Positions 1 through 4,142 of a stretch of 7,354 bases of DNA are shown here, in pieces. The stretch's first letter is position 1; each line of letters begins with the position of its first letter. A model generated the notes under the pieces. The model was not told where the DNA came from, searched no databases, and worked only from the letters and a program-made list of their open reading frames with translations. Origin of the DNA: Desulfuromonadaceae bacterium (GTDB lineage: Bacteria; Desulfobacterota; Desulfuromonadia; Desulfuromonadales; Desulfuromonadaceae); contig JAMOOS010000266.1 of the NCBI GenBank assembly GCA_027065245.1, positions 1 through 7,354 of the forward strand, written 5' to 3'. Made by a program: the position numbers and the translations under genes.

Positions 1-570
1 GGTCTCCGGCACGCGCTGCACCCGGTGGGTGCCGCTCTCGTATTTCAGGCGCGAATAGACATTATCGCCGCTGATCATGGCGATAACCTCCTTGAAGCCC
101 CCCACGCCAGCCTCGGAAGAGCTGAGGATCTCCACCTTCCAGCCCCGTTTTTCGGCATAACGACTGTAGGCACGGAACAGATCGGCGGCAAACAGCGCCG
201 CCTCGTCGCCGCCGGTACCGGCGCGAATTTCGAGAATGATGTTTTTGCCGTCGTTGGGATCTTTGGGCAACAGCAGCACGGTGAGTTGCTCGGCCAGGCT
301 CTGATGCTCCGCCTCCAGCTCCGGCAGCTCCTCGCGCGCCATTTCGCGCATGTCGGGATCTTCGTCGCGCAGCAGCTCGCGGTTGTCCTCAATCTGCTGT
401 TCAATCTCGCGGTAGCGGCGATACACCCGCACCGTTTCGGCCAAATCGGCGTGCTCGCGGGTAAGAGCGCGAAAACGCTTCTGATCCGACAACACCGTCG
501 GATCGGAGAGCAGCCCCTCTACCTCCATAAAACGGTCGACAACTTCTTCGAGTTTATCAAAAATAGCCAC
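1..570 (-). CDS. prfA: Peptide chain release factor 1 (RF1), N-terminal part, cut by the left window edge
   Basis: RF1 recognises UAA and UAG stop codons in the ribosomal A site and triggers peptide release. The visible 190 residues start MAIFDKLEEVVDRFMEVEG, pass through a charged helical domain 1, then the domain 2 signature AGTGGDEAALFAADLFR (about residues 168-184 of the family pattern), and end in THRVQRVPET. The last three residues, P188-E189-T190, are the PxT tripeptide that reads the stop codon in RF1. RF2 has SPF there, so this is prfA and not prfB. The catalytic GGQ loop lies outside the window. The start is a GTG at 568-570: an in-frame TAA lies seven codons upstream and no ATG is available between them. 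An AGGAT about 13 bases upstream is a weak ribosome binding site. The gene follows thyX by 72 bases, probably in the same operon. A TATACT hexamer (621-626, minus strand) could be an internal -10 box, but no good -35 accompanies it. Confidence 0.95.
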   Translation of the reverse strand, partial: MAIFDKLEEVVDRFMEVEGLLSDPTVLSDQKRFRALTREHADLAETVRVYRRYREIEQQIEDNRELLRDEDPDMREMAREELPELEAEHQSLAEQLTVLLLPKDPNDGKNIILEIRAGTGGDEAALFAADLFRAYSRYAEKRGWKVEILSSSEAGVGGFKEVIAMISGDNVYSRLKYESGTHRVQRVPET

Positions 571-642
571 GGTTCTATCTACATCCTGTTATACGCCGCC
601 ACAGCAGCGTCCGTTTATTGAGTATACGCTATCAAAGCCGTG

Positions 643-1329
643 CTACAGCCGGGCGAACTCCTGGCGTACCTGAGCCGTCTGACCGCAGCACATTTTACCT
701 TCGGGACAATCGCCGCTAACGCAACCCGGCCCGGCAGCGGCAAACAGCAACGGCGCACACTGACGGCACAGGCGCAGCATCTGCGTAGCCATGGCGCGAA
801 TTTCCCACTGGGCGCGCCGACAGCAGCGCAGGGCAAAAAAATGGTGCAGCTCGCGCGCGTTCATGGTCAGAACCAGCTTGGTTTCAGCCGCATTGGGCAG
901 GACAAAACGGGCATCTTCGGCGGGAATACCGGCGCAGAGCATATCGCTGTAGAGCTGATGCACAGCGTCAAACAACTGCCGATAGCGCTGCTGCAACTGT
1001 GGATGTGCCGCCAGCGACGGCGGTTCCACGGCGGCAAAACGCTCGCTGCTGGCAACGTAGCGCTGACTCTGCTGCGAGTAGGAAGCCAGGCGGTGACGCA
1101 CCAGTTGGTGGGAACAGGCACGGCTGATCCCCTCGATGCCGAAACTGAAACTTACATGCTCCAGCACCGAAAAATGTCCCAAAGCGATGATTTTTTCGAT
1201 GAGCTTGTGCTGCTGCGCCTGCGACTGCTCCAGCAGATGGTCGATAGCGCTGGCGCTGTAGCATAATCGCGCTGCGGCAGCGACGATTTTTTCCGGTTCG
1301 GGAGTGTGGCTAAGCAACTGCACCAGCAT
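643..1329 (-). CDS. thyX: Flavin-dependent thymidylate synthase ThyX
   Basis: ThyX makes dTMP from dUMP using methylenetetrahydrofolate, with FAD and NADPH as reductant, and replaces ThyA in many bacteria. The 228-residue protein carries the defining RHRX7S signature: R78-H79-R80, then seven residues, then the nucleophile-position serine S88, inside RHRLASYSQQSQRY. It also has the conserved GHFSVLEH segment (51-58) and NARELHHFFALR (157-168), which contribute to FAD and dUMP binding. I chose the ATG at 1327-1329 over an in-frame GTG at 1336-1338, because an AAGGTG box lies six bases before the ATG and overlaps the GTG. The C-terminal tail is rich in cysteine: C188 and C191 (CxxC), C203, C208, C214 and C215, within GPGC...GDCPEGK..CCG. 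I recall similar tails in some delta-proteobacterial and clostridial ThyX proteins; their role is unclear to me. It sits between rpmE (136 bases upstream, with a hairpin leader) and prfA. Confidence 0.96.
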   Translation of the reverse strand: MLVQLLSHTPEPEKIVAAAARLCYSASAIDHLLEQSQAQQHKLIEKIIALGHFSVLEHVSFSFGIEGISRACSHQLVRHRLASYSQQSQRYVASSERFAAVEPPSLAAHPQLQQRYRQLFDAVHQLYSDMLCAGIPAEDARFVLPNAAETKLVLTMNARELHHFFALRCCRRAQWEIRAMATQMLRLCRQCAPLLFAAAGPGCVSGDCPEGKMCCGQTAQVRQEFARL

Positions 1330-1335
1330 GTAAAA

Positions 1336-1341
1336 CACCTT
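1336..1341 (-). promoter_or_regulatory. Ribosome binding site that sets the thyX start
   Basis: On the minus strand AAGGTG is followed by the six-base spacer TTTTAC and then ATG. This spacing is ideal for the ATG at 1327-1329 and leaves the slightly longer GTG reading (1336-1338) without a binding site of its own. Confidence 0.7.
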
Positions 1342-1363
1342 GATTTTAAATACGCTTTAACGA

Positions 1364-1404
1364 CAATCAGCCGCAGAAGATAAAACTATCCTTGCGGCTG
1401 ATTG
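1364..1404 (-). promoter_or_regulatory. Long hairpin in the thyX leader
   Basis: Arms at 1364-1375 and 1393-1404 are a perfect 12-bp inverted repeat (CAATCAGCCGCA and TGCGGCTGATTG). In minus-strand RNA the stem continues through six more pairs (1387-1392 with 1377-1382, one of them G-U), with one bulged C and a GUUU tetraloop at 1383-1386. This gives about 18 pairs. In plus-strand RNA the G-U pair becomes an A-C mismatch, so the structure fits a thyX-sense transcript better. It ends 34 bases before the thyX ATG. No U-tract follows it, so it is not a classic intrinsic terminator. It could be an attenuator, an RNase III or stability element, or a DNA operator. Confidence 0.55.
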
Positions 1405-1408
1405 ACAA
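1380..1408 (-). promoter_or_regulatory. Weak candidate thyX promoter overlapping the hairpin
   Basis: The minus strand has TTGTCA (1403-1408), a 17-base spacer, then TTTTAT (1380-1385). The -35 matches five of six consensus bases. The -10 matches four but lacks the important second-position A. If real, the 12-bp inverted repeat straddles the -10 element and would act as an operator rather than an RNA hairpin. Read-through from rho and rpmE is the simpler source of thyX transcript. Confidence 0.2.
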
Positions 1409-1429
1409 CAGATAAAATCTCTGACAAGC

Positions 1430-1448
1430 TGCCGAAATGTTTTCGGCA
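1430..1448 (-). terminator. Short hairpin after rpmE, possible weak terminator or 3' end stabiliser
   Basis: An 8-bp perfect stem (TGCCGAAA at 1430-1437 with TTTCGGCA at 1441-1448) closes a three-base loop and begins 17 bases after the rpmE stop. The bases downstream in the minus direction, GCTTGTCAGAG, contain no run of T. Full intrinsic termination is therefore doubtful; partial termination, Rho-assisted termination or protection of the rpmE message end is more likely. Confidence 0.35.
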
Positions 1449-1465
1449 ACCTGCGAAGCAAGGTA

Positions 1466-1675
1466 TTACTTCTTGGCATACCTCTTACGGAAGCGCTCGA
1501 TCCGACCGGCGGTATCAATGAGTTTTTGCGTACCGGTGTAGAACGGATGGCAGGCAGAGCAGATCTCGGTGGTCAGCTCGCCGTCACGCGAATAGGTGGA
1601 ACGGGTCTGAAATGTATTACCGCAGTGACATTTGACCGTCACTTCTTCGTACTTGGGGTGGATACCCTCTTTCAT
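1466..1675 (-). CDS. rpmE: 50S ribosomal protein L31, zinc-binding (C+) type
   Basis: L31 sits on the 50S central protuberance and contributes to the bridge with the 30S head. The 69-residue length and the start MKEGIHPKYEEVTVKC match the family. The zinc ligands of the C+ form are all present: C16 and C18 (CHC), then C39 and C42 (CSAC), followed by HPFYTGTQKLIDTAGRIERF, the usual conserved C-terminal half. The ATG at 1673-1675 has a strong AAAGGAG box seven bases upstream (GCCACC spacer). The gene lies 157 bases downstream of rho in the same direction, an arrangement I recall as common in Geobacter relatives. C+ L31 is usually replaced by a C- paralogue under zinc limitation; no paralogue is in this window. 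Confidence 0.97.
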   Translation of the reverse strand: MKEGIHPKYEEVTVKCHCGNTFQTRSTYSRDGELTTEICSACHPFYTGTQKLIDTAGRIERFRKRYAKK

Positions 1676-1778
1676 GGTGGCTCTCCTTTTGTCGGTAAGT
1701 GCCTGGCTTGGTACAGGCGGTCTGGAACATGTTTTTTCACCAGCCCGGCGGCTTGGGCAGCACGCAGGGTAATGGCGT

Positions 1779-1807
1779 TACATACACTGTTTTGCCTGAC
1801 GATGCAA
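1779..1807 (-). promoter_or_regulatory. Weak candidate internal promoter for rpmE
   Basis: Between rho and rpmE the minus strand carries TTGCAT (1802-1807), a 17-base spacer and TATGTA (1779-1784). Spacing is right, but each hexamer matches only about half of the sigma70 consensus. The rest of the 157-base gap holds only short, unconvincing inverted repeats, such as a 5-bp GCCTG/CAGGC stem near 1700-1720. Confidence 0.2.
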
Positions 1808-1832
1808 GTATTTTCGCCAGCAGCAGCGGCGA

Positions 1833-3191
1833 TTACTGATTCATGGAATCGAGAAATTCGCGGTTATCCTCGGTTTCCACCAGCTTTTCGCGCAAAAACT
1901 CCATGCTGTCCACCACGTTCATGGTGCTAAGCACCTTACGCAACAACCACATGCGCTGTAGAGTGGTGGTGTCCTGCAGCAGCTCCTCGCGCCGGGTGCC
2001 GGATTTGTTGACATCGATGGCGGGAAAGGTGCGCTTGTCCACCAGACGACGATCGAGCACCAGCTCCATATTGCCGGTCCCCTTGAATTCTTCAAAGATC
2101 ACTTCGTCCATCTTGCTGCCGGTGTCGATGAGGGCGGTGGCGATAATGGTGAGACTGCCACCTTCCTCCACGTTACGCGCCGCGCCGAAAAAGCGCTTGG
2201 GCTTGTGCAGGGCGTTGGAGTCGACACCACCGGAAAGGATTTTACCGCTGGACGGCACCACGGTATTGTAGGCGCGCGCCAGGCGGGTAATAGAGTCGAG
2301 CAGGATCACCACGTCGCGCTTGTGCTCCACCAGACGCCGGGCCTTCTGGATTACCATTTCGGCCACCTGGACATGGCGGGTGGCGGGCTCGTCAAAGGTG
2401 GAGGAAACCACCTCGCCCTTAACCGAACGCTGCATCTCGGTAACCTCCTCGGGACGCTCGTCGATAAGCAGCACGATCATGTAGGCTTCGGGATGGTTGG
2501 CGGTGATGGAGTTAGCCAGATTCTGCAGCAATACGGTTTTACCGGTACGCGGCGGCGCCACAATCAAACCACGCTGTCCCTTGCCGATGGGCGACACCAG
2601 ATCGACCACGCGCATGGCGATATTGTCGCTGGTGGTCTCCAGATGAAGGCGCTGATCGGGATGCAGCGGCGTCAGGTTGTCAAACAGGGTCTTTTTGCGC
2701 GCCACGGCCGGATCTTCAAAGTTGATCTCCGACACCTTGAGCAGGGCAAAATAACGCTCCCCCTCCTTGGGCGGACGGATCTGACCGGATACGGTATCGC
2801 CGGTGCGCAAGCTAAAGCGGCGAATCTGCGACGGCGACACATAGATATCGTCGGGGCCGGGCAGATAATTGGCGTCGGTGGCACGCAGAAAACCAAAGCC
2901 GTCCGGCAGAATCTCCAGCACCCCTTCACCAAAGATGGCACCCTTTTTGGCCGCCGTGGAGCTGAGAATGGCAAACACGATATCCTGCTTGCGCATCCCC
3001 GCCACCCCCTCGATATTCAAATCGTTGGCGATGGAGATAAGCTCGGTAATCTTTTTGGCTTTGAGATCCTTGAGGTGCATGGAGGAACTTTCGTCCTCAA
3101 CAACGGCACGCTTTACCGCCCTGGTTTTGGGCGCACTGGTTTTAGGCGCACTGCTCTTGTTTTCCGGTTGTTTGCTGTCTGTTTTTTTCAT
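1833..3191 (-). CDS. rho: Transcription termination factor Rho
   Basis: Rho is a hexameric RNA-dependent ATPase/helicase that pulls RNA polymerase off untranslated transcripts. The 452-residue protein has the Rho N domain (HLKDLKAKKITELISIA, from residue 39), the cold-shock-like primary RNA-binding site with GFGFLR (98-103) and DDIYVSPSQIRRF, Walker A APPRTGKT (212-219, K218), Walker B VVILLDSITR, and C-terminal secondary-site elements including the FKGTGNMEL and VDKRTFPAID segments. It is about 33 residues longer than E. coli Rho (419). The excess is an N-terminal 37-residue basic, low-complexity stretch with a duplicated SAPKT unit. The ATG at 3189-3191 has no visible Shine-Dalgarno (upstream GCTAATTTA). 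M38 is an alternative start but is hardly better served. A good promoter lies about 80 bases upstream, leaving a leader of about 70 bases. Rho commonly represses its own synthesis through its leader, as known in E. coli; whether that happens here is not shown. Confidence 0.97.
   Translation of the reverse strand: MKKTDSKQPENKSSAPKTSAPKTRAVKRAVVEDESSSMHLKDLKAKKITELISIANDLNIEGVAGMRKQDIVFAILSSTAAKKGAIFGEGVLEILPDGFGFLRATDANYLPGPDDIYVSPSQIRRFSLRTGDTVSGQIRPPKEGERYFALLKVSEINFEDPAVARKKTLFDNLTPLHPDQRLHLETTSDNIAMRVVDLVSPIGKGQRGLIVAPPRTGKTVLLQNLANSITANHPEAYMIVLLIDERPEEVTEMQRSVKGEVVSSTFDEPATRHVQVAEMVIQKARRLVEHKRDVVILLDSITRLARAYNTVVPSSGKILSGGVDSNALHKPKRFFGAARNVEEGGSLTIIATALIDTGSKMDEVIFEEFKGTGNMELVLDRRLVDKRTFPAIDVNKSGTRREELLQDTTTLQRMWLLRKVLSTMNVVDSMEFLREKLVETEDNREFLDSMNQ
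3121..3150. repeat. 15-bp tandem duplication within rho
   Basis: Two adjacent 15-base units (3121-3135 and 3136-3150, ctggttttgggcgca and ctggttttaggcgca) differ at one base. On the minus strand they encode TSAPK twice in the N-terminal extension of Rho. The length is a multiple of three, so unit gain or loss would keep the reading frame. Confidence 0.85.
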
Positions 3192-3268
3192 TAAATTAGC
3201 GGGCGCTCGTCAGCGGCTACGTAAGGGTCGCCACTGCGGCAACTGGCCTCTCGGTTTTGGAGTGGACA

Positions 3269-3297
3269 ATGATAAGGGGTAAATCCATTGAGGACAA
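3269..3297 (-). promoter_or_regulatory. Probable sigma70 promoter of rho
   Basis: The minus strand reads TTGTCC (3292-3297), an exact 17-base spacer (3275-3291), then TATCAT (3269-3274), which matches five of six -10 consensus bases. Transcription would begin near 3262 and give a leader of about 70 bases before the rho ATG. It probably drives the whole rho-rpmE-thyX-prfA cluster. Confidence 0.55.
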
Positions 3298-3411
3298 ACT
3301 ATGAGAACAGACAGGATCCGCCGAGCGAACCCTGAACGATAAACTTGCCACCCTTTTACCGTCTTTAGCGGTGGTTGTCAATGCTAATTGTCGCCGCACC
3401 CGGCCCGGCGG

Positions 3412-3440
3412 TTTACATCACGTCGGCGATGCGGTACAAA
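3412..3440 (+). promoter_or_regulatory. Candidate sigma70 promoter of efpL
   Basis: TTTACA (3412-3417, five of six -35 consensus bases) is followed by a 17-base spacer and TACAAA (3435-3440, four of six -10 bases). The predicted start is near 3447, about 43 bases before the efpL ATG. It is the best pair I could find upstream of the gene. Confidence 0.4.
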
Positions 3441-3453
3441 AGTGCAGCACTTT
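3439..3453. promoter_or_regulatory. 15-bp palindrome, possible operator at the efpL start point
   Basis: AAAGTGC (3439-3445) and GCACTTT (3447-3453) are perfect inverted repeats around a central A. The palindrome begins on the last two bases of the candidate -10 box and covers the predicted transcription start. This is a typical place for a repressor to block polymerase. It could also fold as a very tight RNA hairpin, though a start near 3447 would remove half of it from the transcript. Confidence 0.4.
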
Positions 3454-3489
3454 AGCAACCAATAAATCATTCGGGAGATAACACACATC

Positions 3490-4056
3490 ATGATCCTCGC
3501 ATCAGAGCTAAAACGCGGGCTGGTATTCCAACTGGACGACGCTCCGTGCAGCGTAATCGACATCAACCAGCAATCCCCCACTGCCCGTGGCGGCAACACC
3601 CTGATCAAAACCCGCTACCGCAACCTGATAACCGGTCAGGTACTCAACAAAACCTTCAAATCATCTGACAAGATCGACGAAGCTGACTTTGTCCGGCGCA
3701 AGGGGCAATTTCTTTACGCCGGTGGCGACGACAGCGGCACATTCATGGATATGGAAAGCTACGAGCAATTTGACATCAGCGGCGAGATGTACAGTGATAT
3801 CAAGGGTTATCTGAGCGACGGCCTTGAAGTGATGCTGGGAATCTACAACGATATGGTGATAACGGTGGAACTGCCGCTGACGGTGGAACTTACCGTGACC
3901 GAAACCGCTCCATCCATCAAAAACGCCACCGCCACCGCCCAAACCAAGGAAGCCATCCTCGAAACCGGCCTGGCACTGCAGGTACCCGGCTATCTGGAAA
4001 GCGGCGAGCGGATTAAAATAGACACCAGGGAATGCCGCTTTATCTCGCGCGCGTAA
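3490..4056 (+). CDS. efpL: Elongation factor P-like protein, EfpL/YeiP type
   Basis: EF-P family proteins bind between the ribosomal P and E sites and relieve stalling on proline-rich stretches. The 188-residue protein has the three-domain EF-P layout: a KOW-like domain 1 (about 1-64) and two OB-like domains, ending in GLALQVPGYLESGERIKIDTRECRFISRA. The loop that reaches the peptidyl-transferase centre reads QQSPTARGGNT, with R33 at its tip. Canonical EF-P has PGKG with a modified lysine at this site. The SPTARG loop, the ETAPSIKNA segment and the length match the E. coli YeiP/EfpL branch, in which unmodified arginine is used. ATG 3490-3492 is preceded by CGGGAG about 12 bases upstream. The gap to the next gene is 86 bases with no terminator, so co-transcription is plausible. 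The older annotation 'elongation factor P' is possible, but the loop favours EfpL. Confidence 0.9.
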   Translation: MILASELKRGLVFQLDDAPCSVIDINQQSPTARGGNTLIKTRYRNLITGQVLNKTFKSSDKIDEADFVRRKGQFLYAGGDDSGTFMDMESYEQFDISGEMYSDIKGYLSDGLEVMLGIYNDMVITVELPLTVELTVTETAPSIKNATATAQTKEAILETGLALQVPGYLESGERIKIDTRECRFISRA

Positions 4057-4142
4057 GAAAATATAGCCGACACCACGTTGTACCGTTTAACCTGCTGTTA
4101 TTTCCGCAGCGCCAATATCAATACATATCCGGGAGGGGATAG

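Larger units (their letters stand above)
3192..3489. other. Divergent intergenic region between rho and efpL
   Basis: This 298-base gap separates the minus-strand rho cluster from the plus-strand genes. It contains the rho promoter on the left and a candidate efpL promoter with an overlapping palindrome on the right. The middle, about 3300-3400, shows no convincing gene, RNA or repeat. A 60-codon reading frame on the minus strand (3217-3399) has no recognisable product and overlaps the rho promoter. Confidence 0.7.

Noticed and set aside
25..621. A 198-codon plus-strand open frame
   Set aside because: It is antisense to prfA, which has clear RF1 signatures; the plus-strand translation shows no family resemblance.
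640..1266. A 208-codon plus-strand open frame
   Set aside because: It is antisense to thyX with its intact RHRX7S motif, and has no recognisable product.
2205..3194. A 329-codon plus-strand open frame
   Set aside because: It lies fully antisense to rho, whose product is unmistakable. The translation has no recognisable domain and the frame follows from rho codon bias.
3217..3399. A 60-codon minus-strand frame upstream of rho, considered as a leader peptide
   Set aside because: It covers the probable rho promoter and ends after the predicted start, so it would not be translated from the rho message. No good ribosome binding site was seen.
4057..4142. Independent promoter or terminator between efpL and the ATPase gene
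   Set aside because: Candidate hexamers such as TTTATC with TATAGC match poorly, and the only stem (CTGC/GCAG, four pairs) is too weak and lacks a T-run.
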